Of a stretch of 64,000 nt of DNA, positions 41,704 through 51,082 are shown one piece after another. How positions within the stretch are numbered: position 1 is the first letter of the stretch; each line of letters opens with the position of its first letter. A program made the position numbers and the translations under genes. The notes under the pieces are model-generated. The model was not told the DNA's origin. It ran no database searches and saw only the letters and a list, made by a program, of their open reading frames with translations. Source of the DNA: Aminobacter carboxidus (GTDB taxonomy: Bacteria; Pseudomonadota; Alphaproteobacteria; Rhizobiales; Rhizobiaceae); NCBI RefSeq assembly GCF_014863355.1, contig NZ_JACZEP010000004.1, positions 124,001-188,000 on the forward strand, in the 5' to 3' direction.

Positions 41704-43257
41704 TCACGCCGCCTGCCCTTCCCCGCCATGGCCTGCCATCAGCTCACCCAGTTCGCGGATGGTCCGCTCACCGCGCGACGACGGCGCGGACAGCCGTCCC
41801 TTGGACATCACGACGATGCGGTCGGACAGCGCCAGGATTTCCTCCAAATCCTCCGAAATCAGCAGCACCGCCGCACCCCGCTCGCGCGCCGCAAGCAGCA
41901 TGCGATGGACATAAGCGACGGCGCCGACATCGAGGCCCCGCGTCGGCTGGCTGGCGAGGATGACCGCGGGCTCGGGATCAAGCGCACGACCAAGGATCAG
42001 CTTCTGCATGTTGCCGCCTGAAAGCAGACGGATGCGCGCTTCGGGAGACGGGCATTTGACGTCGTAGTCGGCGATGATCTCCTCGGCGAAGGCCCGCGCC
42101 GCCTTCCAGTCGAGAAAACCCATGCGGCTGAAGCGGTCGCTGCCATAGCGCTCGGCGATGACATTTTCCATCACACTCATGTCGCCGATGGTGCCGACTG
42201 CGTGGCGATCCTCCGGAATGCGGGCAATGCCGTGACCGAGGGCCGCGCGCGGCGACCAGTCGCCGACAGCCTGGCCGGCAATCGAGAGGCGTCCGCCGGT
42301 CGGGCGCTGGGTGCCTGACATGAGCGCGGCGAGCGCTGCCTGGCCGTTGCCGGAGACACCGGCAAGGCCGGTGATCTCCCCGGCACTGAGGATGAGCGAC
42401 ACTTCGTCGAGACCGGCGCCGTTGTGGCGCGCGGTCGAGACCCGGTCGAGCACGAGCAGCGGAGCACCCACATTGGCCGGACTGACCTCCGCAGGCTTGA
42501 CTTCCTGGCCGACCATGAGTGCCGCCAGTTCCTTGCGGTCGGTCGCCTTTGTTTCGCGCTCGCCAGCAAGCCGGCCGGCGCGCAGCACCAGCACGCGGTC
42601 GCTGACGGCCATGACCTCATGGAGCTTGTGGGAGATGAAGATGATCGACAGGCCTATGGCGACGAGCAGCCTCAGCGTGCGGAACAGCGCGTCGGTCTCG
42701 GCGGGCGTCAGCACCGCCGTCGGTTCGTCGAGGATCAGCACATGGGCGTCACGGTAGAGCGCCTTGAGGATTTCGACGCGCTGGCGCTCGCCGACGGAAA
42801 GCGTCGAGACCGTGGCGGCAGGATCGACCGTCAGGCCGAAATCGGCCGACAATTGCTCGATGCGCTGGCGCGCGGCAGCCCTGTCGAGACGCACCTGCCA
42901 CAGGCTCTGCGTGCCGAGCACGATGTTCTCCAGCACCGTCATGTTGTCGGCCAGGGTGAAATGCTGATGCACCATACCGATTCCCGCATCGAGTGCTGCG
43001 CGCGGATCGCCTGGTGGCAATGGCTTGCCGAACGCCTCGACCGTGCCCTCGTCGGCGACATAGTGGCCGAACAGGATGTTCATCAGCGTCGTCTTGCCGG
43101 CACCGTTCTCGCCGAGCAGGGCGATGACCTCGCCGCGCTTCAGCTCGAACGAAATGGCGTCGTTGGCCACGAGCCGACCGAAACGCTTGGTGATGCCGGA
43201 GAGGCGGAGGACGGGGTTGCTGGTCACGTTGACAATCGGGGCCGGCGTTACGGACAA
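41704..43257 (-). CDS. Nucleoside-type ABC transporter ATPase (double domain)
   Basis: A 517-residue protein with two ABC domains, as in RbsA/NupA-type ATPases. The first half is canonical (GENGAGKTT, VGERQRVEIL, LILDEPTAVLTP). The second half is degenerate as usual (GVSGNGQAALAALM Walker A, LSGGNMQKLILGR signature, ILASQPTRGLDVGA). It drives uptake with the BMP-type binding protein encoded upstream. Between the two genes lies a 136-bp repeat-containing gap. Confidence 0.94.
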   Translation of the reverse strand: MSVTPAPIVNVTSNPVLRLSGITKRFGRLVANDAISFELKRGEVIALLGENGAGKTTLMNILFGHYVADEGTVEAFGKPLPPGDPRAALDAGIGMVHQHFTLADNMTVLENIVLGTQSLWQVRLDRAAARQRIEQLSADFGLTVDPAATVSTLSVGERQRVEILKALYRDAHVLILDEPTAVLTPAETDALFRTLRLLVAIGLSIIFISHKLHEVMAVSDRVLVLRAGRLAGERETKATDRKELAALMVGQEVKPAEVSPANVGAPLLVLDRVSTARHNGAGLDEVSLILSAGEITGLAGVSGNGQAALAALMSGTQRPTGGRLSIAGQAVGDWSPRAALGHGIARIPEDRHAVGTIGDMSVMENVIAERYGSDRFSRMGFLDWKAARAFAEEIIADYDVKCPSPEARIRLLSGGNMQKLILGRALDPEPAVILASQPTRGLDVGAVAYVHRMLLAARERGAAVLLISEDLEEILALSDRIVVMSKGRLSAPSSRGERTIRELGELMAGHGGEGQAA

Positions 43258-43385
43258 GGCTCCTCTCCCCGTTCACGTAGAGAGGATGGCGGCAGCCAGA
43301 TGAAGGGCGGCGCGAACCATCGAGAGTTGGCTCAGCCCCTCATCCGGCCTTTAGGGCCACCTTCTCCCCGCGAACGGGGAGAAGG
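43258..43385. repeat. Intergenic inverted-repeat element upstream of the ATPase
   Basis: The right half (GCCCCTCATCCGGC... to CCGCGAACGGGGAGAAGG) and the complement of the left half (GCCCTTCATCTGGC... to TGAACGGGGAGAGG) are imperfect copies, giving roughly 50-bp terminal inverted repeats. It resembles rhizobial intergenic mosaic elements. Confidence 0.7.
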
Positions 43386-43393
43386 AAACGGCG

Positions 43394-44419
43394 CTAGCTC
43401 GATTTCGGCTCGGCGTCGTTGATCTCGACGGTGAACGAGCCGTCCTTGATCGCCTTTTCCTTTTCGGCCACCTTGGCCTTGATGTCGTCAGGCACCTTGC
43501 CCTCGAAGGTGCCGAGCGGGGCCAGCGACGAGCCGCCGTTCTTCATGAAGGAATAGACGCCGTAGTCGTCGGCCTTGAAGGTGCCGGCCTTCACTTCCGC
43601 GATCGCCTTGTCGAGCGTCGGCTCGAAGTGCCACAGCGCCGAGGCAACCACGGTTTCCGGGTAATCGGCCTGGGTGTCGATGACGTTGCCGATGGCAAGC
43701 ACCTTCTTTTCCTTGGCGGCATCGGAGACACCGAAACGTTCGGCATAGAGCAGGTCAGCACCACCGTCGATCTGGGCGAAGGCGGTTTCCTTGGCCTTGG
43801 GCGGATCGAACCACGAGCCGATGAAGGCGACCTGGAACTTGGTATCGGGAGCCACTTCCTTCACGCCCGCCATGAAGGCGTTCATCAGGCGATTGACCTC
43901 GGGAATCGGATAGCCGCCGACCATGCCGATGTTCTTCGACTTGGTCATGGCGCCGGCAACGAGGCCGGAAAGGTAGGACGCATCCTGGATGTAGTTGTCG
44001 AAGACCGAGAAATTCGACACGGCAGCGTCGGGCTTGAAGCTCGAGCCCATCAGGAAGGCAACGTCGGGATAGTCCTTGGCGACCGCGCGGGCGGCATCCT
44101 CGACGCCGAAGACCTCGCCCAGGATCAGCTTGTGGCCAGCCTCGCAATATTCGCGCATAACGCGCTCATAGTCGTTGTTGGCGGTGTTTTCCGAATAGAC
44201 ATATTCGATGTCGCCACGGTCCTTGGCGGCGTTGGCAGCCTTGTGGATGCGGCTGACCCACTGCTGCTCGACAGGAACGGTGTAGACGGCAGCGACCTTG
44301 ATCGGGTCGGCGGCGAAAAGACGGCCGGGCAAACCCACGGCGGCGATGGCGGCGGACGCGCCGGCGGCCTTGATCAGGGTGCGTCTGGAAATGCCTGAAT
44401 TGCTGGAATTGCTGTGCAT
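43394..44419 (-). CDS. BMP-family ABC transporter substrate-binding protein
   Basis: A 341-residue BMP/PnrA-type binding protein, typical for nucleosides or purines. It carries a twin-arginine signal (SRRTLIKAAGA, cleavage after LFA-A), unusual compared with Sec signals. NIGMVGGYPIPEVNRLMNAF and VAFIGSWFDPPKAKE are characteristic. ATG 44419 has AGAGGTGG six bases upstream. It is the first gene of the ABC-deaminase operon. Confidence 0.92.
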   Translation of the reverse strand: MHSNSSNSGISRRTLIKAAGASAAIAAVGLPGRLFAADPIKVAAVYTVPVEQQWVSRIHKAANAAKDRGDIEYVYSENTANNDYERVMREYCEAGHKLILGEVFGVEDAARAVAKDYPDVAFLMGSSFKPDAAVSNFSVFDNYIQDASYLSGLVAGAMTKSKNIGMVGGYPIPEVNRLMNAFMAGVKEVAPDTKFQVAFIGSWFDPPKAKETAFAQIDGGADLLYAERFGVSDAAKEKKVLAIGNVIDTQADYPETVVASALWHFEPTLDKAIAEVKAGTFKADDYGVYSFMKNGGSSLAPLGTFEGKVPDDIKAKVAEKEKAIKDGSFTVEINDAEPKSS

Positions 44420-44649
44420 ACGATCCACCTCTGGCTGGTTTTGTCTTCTTTGGCGAAGGCGACTTTTTATCGTTTGGTCAACGGTATGCGAAATCGCCGA
44501 CAGCGGCAATCTGGGGCACCCGACTGTCCACCGTGCCGTGGCGGCTGCGACAGTACGCCCGGGTCCGAAGATCAACGGCAGTTTCCCTTCGCAGACAGGT
44601 GCTCTATACAGTCCGGCGCGGGAGACTATTGCCCAAGGGACTTATTGAT

Positions 44650-46404
44650 TTGCCTCGATTTTTTCGCCCGACGCAGAATCATCTTCTGATCTGGAGGCTG
44701 ATCCGGGAGTCGTTCCGCCAGCATGCGGTTGGCTACGGCATAGCCATCGTTGCAATGCTTGTCGTGGCCGGCATGACGGCCGCGAGCGCGCTGGTCATGA
44801 AGTACATCACCGACGAATTCGTCGTCAGCAAGGACATCAATCGGGTCTATCTGATCGCAGCTGCGGTTGCGGGGATTTTCATCCTCAAGGGTATCGCAAC
44901 CTTCGTCCAGGCGTTCTTCCTCAGCCGCGTCGGCAACTCGATCATCGCCGACCGCCAGCGCAAGATCTATGACCGGATCCTGGCGCAAGGCATCTCGTTT
45001 TATCATTCGATCCCCTCGTCTGACCTGATCACCCGCGTCACCCACAATGCGCAGGCGGCACGCGTGGTGCTCGATGTCATCGTCACCTCGTTCGTGCGCG
45101 ACCTGTTTTCCCTGATCGGCCTGGTCGCGGTGATGATTTACCAGCAGCCCGTGCTGTCGCTGGTCGCCTTCATCGTCGGGCCGATCGCGATTTTCGGCGT
45201 CAACCAGATCCTGCGCCGGGTGCGTAAGATCATGGAGGCCGAGTTCATGTCGCTGGCCCAGATCGTGCAGGTGATGCAGGAAACGACCATCGGCGTCAGG
45301 ATCGTCAAGTCGTTCAACCTTGAGCAGGTGATGCGCAGTCGCATGCACAGAGCCGTCTCCGACGTTGAAAGACGCGCCAACTCGATCGCAGCACTCGAAG
45401 CCGGCACCAGCCCGATCATGGAGACGCTGGCTGGACTGGCCATCGCCGGTGTCGTGCTGGTCAGCGGCTATCTCGTCGTCCAGGGTGGACAGACCCCGGG
45501 CAGCATCATGTCGTTCATCACGGCACTTCTACTGGCCTACGAGCCGGCCAAGCGGCTGGCCCGCTTCCGTGTCTCGCTGGAAGCAGGCCTGGTTGGCGTG
45601 CGCATGATGTTCGAGCTCACCGACCGACCTCTCACCCTTGAGGAAAAGCCCGGCGCGGAAGCTCTGGTGCCAGGTCCCGGCAAGATCGAACTCCAGCATG
45701 TCAGTTTTTCCTATGCAGACGGCGAGCCGGTGCTGCGCGACCTCGATCTCACCTTCCCGCCCGGCAAGATGACGGCGCTCGTCGGCCCGTCCGGCAGTGG
45801 CAAGTCGACGATCATGAACCTGATCATGCGCATGTATGACCCCAACAGCGGGCAGGTCCTGTTCGACGGGCAAGATATCGCCCATGCGACGCTGCATTCG
45901 GTGCGCGACCGCATTGCCTATGTCAGCCAGGACACGTTCCTGTTCACGGGCACGATCATGCACAACATCCGCCTGGGCCGCGACGGCGCCAGCGACGAAG
46001 AGGTGATCGACGCCGCCAAGGCCGCCAATGCGCATGACTTCATCATGGCGCTCAAGGGCGGCTACGAAACGCAGGTCGGTGAAAACGGCGCCCTGCTCTC
46101 GGGTGGCCAGAAGCAGCGCCTGTCGATTGCCCGCGCCATCCTGCGTGACGCCAACGTCTTGCTGCTCGACGAAGCCACCAGCGCCCTCGACGCCGAGTCG
46201 GAAGCGCTGTTCCGCGCGGCTTTGGAAAAGCTGTCGTCCGGCCGCACGACAATTGCCATCGCGCACCGCCTGTCGACGGTCCACCAGGCCGACAATATCG
46301 TGGTCATGCAGGACGGCAAAGCCGTCCAGCAGGGGCGCCATGTCGATCTGATCGAGACCGAAGGCCTCTACCGCAGGCTCTACGAATTCCAGTTGATGGA
46401 CTGA
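44650..46404 (+). CDS. MsbA-like ABC exporter (fused permease-ATPase)
   Basis: A 584-residue type IV exporter half-transporter. Six membrane helices span about residues 15-310, then the ATPase with GPSGSGKST, Q-loop YVSQDTFLFTGTI, signature LSGGQKQRLSIA, Walker B VLLLDEATSALD and H-loop IAHRLSTV. It probably flips lipids or lipid-linked molecules. No ATG fits; a TTG at 44650 with AAGGGA nine bases upstream gives a natural start (LPRFFRPTQNHLLIW). The longer open frame to 44533 is judged non-coding. Confidence 0.92.
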   Translation: MPRFFRPTQNHLLIWRLIRESFRQHAVGYGIAIVAMLVVAGMTAASALVMKYITDEFVVSKDINRVYLIAAAVAGIFILKGIATFVQAFFLSRVGNSIIADRQRKIYDRILAQGISFYHSIPSSDLITRVTHNAQAARVVLDVIVTSFVRDLFSLIGLVAVMIYQQPVLSLVAFIVGPIAIFGVNQILRRVRKIMEAEFMSLAQIVQVMQETTIGVRIVKSFNLEQVMRSRMHRAVSDVERRANSIAALEAGTSPIMETLAGLAIAGVVLVSGYLVVQGGQTPGSIMSFITALLLAYEPAKRLARFRVSLEAGLVGVRMMFELTDRPLTLEEKPGAEALVPGPGKIELQHVSFSYADGEPVLRDLDLTFPPGKMTALVGPSGSGKSTIMNLIMRMYDPNSGQVLFDGQDIAHATLHSVRDRIAYVSQDTFLFTGTIMHNIRLGRDGASDEEVIDAAKAANAHDFIMALKGGYETQVGENGALLSGGQKQRLSIARAILRDANVLLLDEATSALDAESEALFRAALEKLSSGRTTIAIAHRLSTVHQADNIVVMQDGKAVQQGRHVDLIETEGLYRRLYEFQLMD

Positions 46405-46423
46405 GCCGACCAGAACGCGTTGC

Positions 46424-46458
46424 AAAGGCCGCGACCGGGACCCGGGCGCGGCCTTTTT
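46424..46458. terminator. Bidirectional Rho-independent terminator
   Basis: AAAGGCCGCG pairs with CGCGGCCTTT, followed by T residues; on the other strand an A-rich side gives a second T-tract. It lies between the convergent exporter and aldehyde dehydrogenase genes. Confidence 0.85.
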
Positions 46459-46469
46459 GCTATCCGGCG

Positions 46470-47951
46470 TCAGTCGATGCGGATGAACACGCCCTTGGTG
46501 TTGAGGTATTCGTCGAGATGCTCGGCGCCGCCCTCGCGGCCGTAGCCGCTCATCTTGTAGCCGCCGAAGGGCACCGCCGGGTCGATGGCGTGGTAGGTGT
46601 TAACCCACACCGAGCCGGCCTGCAGCCGGCGCGACAGCTGGTGCGCAGTGGTAAGATCCCGGGTGAAGACGCCCGCCGCCAGGCCGTAAGGTGTGTCGTT
46701 GGCGCGCCGCACCACCTCGTCGAGCGTGTCGAACGGTAGCGCTGAAATGACCGGGCCAAAAATCTCCTCGCGCGCGATGCGCATGGTGTCGGTGACGCCT
46801 GAAAAGACCGTCGGCGCGACGAAGTTTCCGGCCGCGAGCGCGCCACGCGACAGCCTGGTGCCGCCGGCAACGAGCCGCGCGCCCTCTTCCGAGCCGGCGC
46901 GCAGGTAGCCCTCGACGCGCTGGAGCTGGCGTGGCGAAATCAGCGGGCCGATCTCGGTCTCCGGGTCGATGCCATCGCCGATGCGCAGGCCCGCTGCGTA
47001 GGCGGCGAGACGCGCGACGAACTCGTCGTGAATGGACCGGGCGACGAACAGGCGCGAGCCGGCGATGCATATCTGGCCGGAATTGGCGAAGACCGACATC
47101 GCGGCCACAGGCACGGCGCGTTCGAGATCAGCGTCGGCGCAGACGATGACCGGCGACTTGCCACCCAACTCCAGCGACACGCGCTTGAGGTTGCCGGCCG
47201 AGGCGCGGACGATGCTCTGGCCAGTGGCGGTCGAACCGGTGAAGACGATCTTGTCGACGCCCATATGCTCGGCGAGCGGGGCACCCGCCTCCGCGCCGGT
47301 GCCCGTGACGACGTTGACGACGCCGTCGGGCACGCCTGCCTCGGCCATCAGTTCGGCGATCAACAGCGGCGTCAGCGGCGCCTCCTCCGACGGCTTCAGC
47401 ACCACGGTGCAGCCGGTGGCCAAGGCGGGGCCGATCTTCCACACCGATGCGGCGGTCGGTGCGTTCCACGGAATGATGGCGCCGACGACACCGATGGGCT
47501 CCTTGCGGGTGTAGGAGATGATGTCGCCCGAAAGCGAATTGTCGATTGTCTGACCATGCAGCGCCGTTGCCATGCCGGCGTAGTAGCGCAGCATGCCAAG
47601 GACGCGGTTGGCATTGCCACGCGCCCGCGCGATCGGCAGGCCCATGTCGGTGGTGTCGGAGACGCAGATCTCTTCCCAGTGGCGCTCGAACAGATCGGCG
47701 ACCTTCAGCAGCAGCTTCTGCCTCTCATGCGGCTTGAAACGGCTCCATGGCCCATCGAAGGCGTTACGTGCCGCAGCAACAGCGCGCTCGATGTCTTTCT
47801 TGCCGGCGCGCGGCACCGTGGCGATGACTGTGCCGGTGGCGGGATTGCGCGTCTCGAACGTCTCGCCGGACGCCGCCTCCACCCATGCGCCGCCGATGAA
47901 CATGCGGCGATGGCTGCCGTCGAGCAAATGGCGGGGCTGGATTATCGTCAT
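46470..47951 (-). CDS. NAD(P)-dependent aldehyde dehydrogenase
   Basis: A 493-residue ALDH-superfamily enzyme. Catalytic Cys295 lies in NSGQICIAGSR, general base Glu261 in LELGGKSP, Asn163 in PWNAPT, and GSTATGQ binds the nucleotide. It is closest in style to betaine/phenylacetaldehyde/aminobutyraldehyde dehydrogenases; the substrate is not determinable. ATG 47951 gives MTIIQPRHLLDG. It is convergent with the ABC exporter and follows the carbonic anhydrase gene on the same strand by 116 bp. Confidence 0.93.
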   Translation of the reverse strand: MTIIQPRHLLDGSHRRMFIGGAWVEAASGETFETRNPATGTVIATVPRAGKKDIERAVAAARNAFDGPWSRFKPHERQKLLLKVADLFERHWEEICVSDTTDMGLPIARARGNANRVLGMLRYYAGMATALHGQTIDNSLSGDIISYTRKEPIGVVGAIIPWNAPTAASVWKIGPALATGCTVVLKPSEEAPLTPLLIAELMAEAGVPDGVVNVVTGTGAEAGAPLAEHMGVDKIVFTGSTATGQSIVRASAGNLKRVSLELGGKSPVIVCADADLERAVPVAAMSVFANSGQICIAGSRLFVARSIHDEFVARLAAYAAGLRIGDGIDPETEIGPLISPRQLQRVEGYLRAGSEEGARLVAGGTRLSRGALAAGNFVAPTVFSGVTDTMRIAREEIFGPVISALPFDTLDEVVRRANDTPYGLAAGVFTRDLTTAHQLSRRLQAGSVWVNTYHAIDPAVPFGGYKMSGYGREGGAEHLDEYLNTKGVFIRID

Positions 47952-48067
47952 GGCTTGGCTCCTCGCCGGCGCAGCCATGGGCACAGGCACCCAGGGCTCT
48001 TGCGCAAAGCTAGGCCGGAGACGTCAGGCCATTCAAGTCTCTGAGATGGGGCCAGCGGCAGCCAGCG

Positions 48068-48712
48068 TCAGGCTACGGAGGTACGCTCGAAGTCGCCTGT
48101 TTCGCGATCCATGACCCACAACTCGCCGGCCGAGATGTCGAACCAGGCGCCGAACAGTTCCAGCCTGCCCTTCTGCTCCAGGATCTTCACGCACGGGAAG
48201 GTGCGCAGATTGGCGATCGAATAGCGGATCGAGATGCGTTCGAGTGCCGTCTGGCGCTCGGCCTGCGTCATCATCGTGTTGCTGGTCACCGTCTCGGCGG
48301 CCGGCGCCACAAGGCTCATCCACTTGCCGATGAAGTCGCCCGGCGAAAGCGGTGCCATGTTGGGGTCGAGCGCGGCGCGGATGCCGCCGCAACGGCCATG
48401 GCCCATGACGACGATGTTCTTGACCTTCAGCGCCTGCACGGCGAACTCGAGCGCCGCCGACGTCGAATGGAACTCGCCATCCGGCGAATAAGGCGGCACG
48501 AGGTTGGCAACGTTGCGGACGACGAAGAGCTCGCCGGGCCCGGAATCGAAGATGGTTTCGGGCGCGGCGCGGGAATCGCAGCATGCGATAACCAGGGTCT
48601 CGGGCGACTGGCCTTCGCGCGCCAGGGACTTGTAACGGTCCGTCTCGGCCGCATAGCGGCCGGTCATGAAGTTGCGATAACCGGCGAGCAGGATCTCGGG
48701 CAAATGCGACAT
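48068..48712 (-). CDS. Beta-class carbonic anhydrase
   Basis: A 214-residue zinc enzyme converting CO2 and bicarbonate. The ligands are Cys44 with the Asp46-Arg48 dyad (ACCDSRAAPE), His105 and Cys108 (GHGRCGGI). The ATG at 48712 is preferred because AAGG lies about eight bases upstream; the ATG at 48718 is too close. The HSTSAALEFAV helix and the C-terminal FDISAGELWVMDRETGDF are typical of proteobacterial enzymes. Confidence 0.95.
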   Translation of the reverse strand: MSHLPEILLAGYRNFMTGRYAAETDRYKSLAREGQSPETLVIACCDSRAAPETIFDSGPGELFVVRNVANLVPPYSPDGEFHSTSAALEFAVQALKVKNIVVMGHGRCGGIRAALDPNMAPLSPGDFIGKWMSLVAPAAETVTSNTMMTQAERQTALERISIRYSIANLRTFPCVKILEQKGRLELFGAWFDISAGELWVMDRETGDFERTSVA

Positions 48713-48958
48713 GAGCATCGCCTTAAACAAAAAAGGTCGTTGCGGCAAATGCAAATGCGGCCGTTCCTCAACGTCGGTTCAACCCGTTGCGCGGGTCCCC
48801 TGCCCGGCCAGAAGTCGTTCAGGTCGACGCTTTACCACCATGCTGGTTGGACTATGCTGCCGTAAGGGCAGCCAGGCAGCCGCGCGCGCCAACCATGCCG
48901 CGCCAAACGGCCTGCCTTTTGGCATCTGGTCGCGCCCACAGCCACAAGGAGAGATGAA

Positions 48959-49129
48959 ATGCGCCTGCTCCTTTTCGCCGCCTCGATCACCATTCTCTCA
49001 ATCGCCAGCAATGGCGGACCGGCATCCGTCAGCCCTGCTCAGGCCCAGGAATGCACCGGCGAAAACTGCCCGCAGCCGAGCGGCCAAGGCAGGGATTGTG
49101 AACACAAGAAGGAAAATACGGTCAGCTGA
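48959..49129 (+). CDS. Small secreted cysteine-containing peptide, 56 aa
   Basis: A 56-residue product with a signal peptide (MRLLLFAASITILSIAS..., cleavage predicted after AQA) and a mature part of only about 26 residues, QECTGENCPQPSGQGRDCEH followed by KKENTVS. Three cysteines are present. AGGAGAG lies six bases before the ATG. A hairpin terminator follows 70 bp later. No function is known to me; the strong ribosome site and signal peptide argue that it is a real gene. Confidence 0.7.
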   Translation: MRLLLFAASITILSIASNGGPASVSPAQAQECTGENCPQPSGQGRDCEHKKENTVS

Positions 49130-49200
49130 CCGCATCGGCGCCGCCGTCCCACCGCTTTACCCTGATTGGGGGCAGCCGCCACGGCTTTCCAACCAACAAA

Positions 49201-49228
49201 AAAGCCCGGTTAACACCGGGCTTTTGTT
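49201..49228. terminator. Bidirectional Rho-independent terminator
   Basis: AAAGCCCGGT-taac-ACCGGGCTTT followed by TGTTTG, with A6 on the opposite side. It serves the small secreted peptide gene and pntB, which converge here. Confidence 0.85.
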
Positions 49229-49260
49229 TGTCGAGGTGTTGGTTGGCTGGGCTGGTTGGC

Positions 49261-50658
49261 TCAGTGATCCATGGCCTTGACGATTTCTTCGGTCATCTTC
49301 TTGGCATCGCCGAGAAGCATCATGGTGCCGTCCTTGTAAAACAGCGTGTTGTCGATGCCGGCGTAACCGGAGCCCAAGCTGCGCTTGACAAACAGGCAGG
49401 TGCGGGCCTTGTCGACGTCGAGGATCGGCATGCCATAGATCGGCGAGCTCTTGTCGTCACGCGCCGACGGGTTGGTGACGTCGTTGGCGCCGATGACGTA
49501 AGCGACGTCGGCCTGGGCAAACTCGGAGTTGATGTCTTCGAGCTCGAAGACCTCGTCATAAGGCACATTGGCCTCGGCGAGCAGCACGTTCATGTGGCCG
49601 GGCATACGGCCGGCGACCGGGTGGATGGCATACTTCACCTCGACGCCATTGGCCTTGAGCTTGTCGGCCATCTCGCGCAGCGCATGCTGGGCCTGGGCGA
49701 CTGCCATGCCGTAGCCCGGCACGATGATGACCTTTTGGGCGTTCATCATCAGATAGGCCGCATCGTCGGCGGCACCTGTCTTGACCGTGCGCTGGATGCC
49801 GTCGTCGACCACAGCTGCCGTCTCGCCGCCGAAGCCGCCTAATATGACCGAGATGAACGAGCGGTTCATGCCCTTGCACATGATGTAAGACAGGATCGCA
49901 CCCGACGAGCCGACCAAGGCACCGGTGATGATCAGCGCGAGGTTGCCGAGCGTGAAGCCGAGCGCTGCCGCAGCCCAACCCGAATAGGAGTTGAGCATGG
50001 AGACGACCACCGGCATGTCGGCACCGCCGATCGGGATGATCAGCAGCACGCCGAGCGCAAGCGAAAGTGCCACGATCAGCCAGAAGATGGTCGTCGACTG
50101 GGTGGTGACGAGCAGCACGATCAGCACCACGAGCGCAATGGCAAGGGCTGCGTTGATGACGTGGCGACCCGGCAGCATGATCGGCTTGCCCGACATGCGG
50201 CCATCGAGCTTGAGGAAGGCGATGACCGAGCCGGTGAAGGTGATGGCGCCGATGGCGACACCCAGGCTCATCTCGACAAGGGCCTGGCCGTGGATGGCCC
50301 CGACCGCACCGATGCCGAAGCTTTCGGGCGCATAGACCGCGGCTGCCGCGACCATCACCGCGGCCATGCCGACGAGGCTGTGGAAGGCAGCGACAAGCTG
50401 CGGCATCGAGGTCATGGCGATGCGGCGCGCGGTGACAGCACCGACACCGCCACCGATGGCAAGGCCGAGCACGATCAGGCCGAGGCCGGTCGCCGACGGC
50501 TTGGCCAGCGCCAGCGTGGTGACGATGGCGATGCCCATGCCGACCATGCCGTAGGTGTTGCCCTTGCGGGAGGTGGTCGGGTGCGACAGGCCGCGCAGCG
50601 CCAGGATGAACAGGATGCCGGAGACGAGGTAGAGGAAGGAAGCGAGGTTAATGGTCAC
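49261..50658 (-). CDS. pntB: Proton-translocating NAD(P) transhydrogenase beta subunit
   Basis: A 465-residue membrane subunit with about eight N-terminal helices and a C-terminal NADP(H)-binding domain (VIIVPGYGMAVAQAQHAL, HPVAGRMPGHMNVLLAEANV, VIGANDVTNPSARDD). Uses the proton gradient to make NADPH from NADH. The start is the GTG at 50658, one base after the pntAb stop, giving VTINLASFLYLVSG. It is the last gene of the pntAa-pntAb-pntB operon. Confidence 0.96.
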   Translation of the reverse strand: MTINLASFLYLVSGILFILALRGLSHPTTSRKGNTYGMVGMGIAIVTTLALAKPSATGLGLIVLGLAIGGGVGAVTARRIAMTSMPQLVAAFHSLVGMAAVMVAAAAVYAPESFGIGAVGAIHGQALVEMSLGVAIGAITFTGSVIAFLKLDGRMSGKPIMLPGRHVINAALAIALVVLIVLLVTTQSTTIFWLIVALSLALGVLLIIPIGGADMPVVVSMLNSYSGWAAAALGFTLGNLALIITGALVGSSGAILSYIMCKGMNRSFISVILGGFGGETAAVVDDGIQRTVKTGAADDAAYLMMNAQKVIIVPGYGMAVAQAQHALREMADKLKANGVEVKYAIHPVAGRMPGHMNVLLAEANVPYDEVFELEDINSEFAQADVAYVIGANDVTNPSARDDKSSPIYGMPILDVDKARTCLFVKRSLGSGYAGIDNTLFYKDGTMMLLGDAKKMTEEIVKAMDH

Positions 50659-50659
50659 G

Positions 50660-51082
50660 TCACTTGTCCTTCTTCTTGTACATCGCCAGCATGCGCTGGG
50701 TGACGAGGAAGCCGCCGAAGATGTTGACCGAGGCCAGCACCAGGGCAACGAAGCCAAAGCCGGTGGCAAGGCCCGATGCGGCAATGCCGACGGCCAGCAG
50801 CGCACCGACGACGATGACCGAGGAGATCGCGTTGGTCACCGCCATCAAAGGTGTGTGCAGGGCCGGTGTCACCGACCATACGACGTAGTAGCCGACGAAG
50901 ATCGCCAAAACGAAGATGGCGAAGCGGAACACAAACGGGTCGATCGCTCCGCCAGTGACGGCGTGCGCCGCATTGCCGGCGGCTTCCGCCGCACCTTCTG
51001 ATGTGGCGAGATCCTGGACGCCGAGCCGAACGGCAGCGACCGCCTGGTCGAGCTGGTCGAGGGCTTTTTGAAGACCTTCCAT
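50660..51082 (-). CDS. pntAb: NAD(P) transhydrogenase subunit alpha part 2
   Basis: A 140-residue membrane protein corresponding to the C-terminal membrane part of a full-length PntA. Helices lie around [37 protein letters not shown] and [22 protein letters not shown] 51082 overlaps the pntAa stop by one base (TGATG). The split alpha subunit is usual in alphaproteobacteria. Confidence 0.95.
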   Translation of the reverse strand: MEGLQKALDQLDQAVAAVRLGVQDLATSEGAAEAAGNAAHAVTGGAIDPFVFRFAIFVLAIFVGYYVVWSVTPALHTPLMAVTNAISSVIVVGALLAVGIAASGLATGFGFVALVLASVNIFGGFLVTQRMLAMYKKKDK

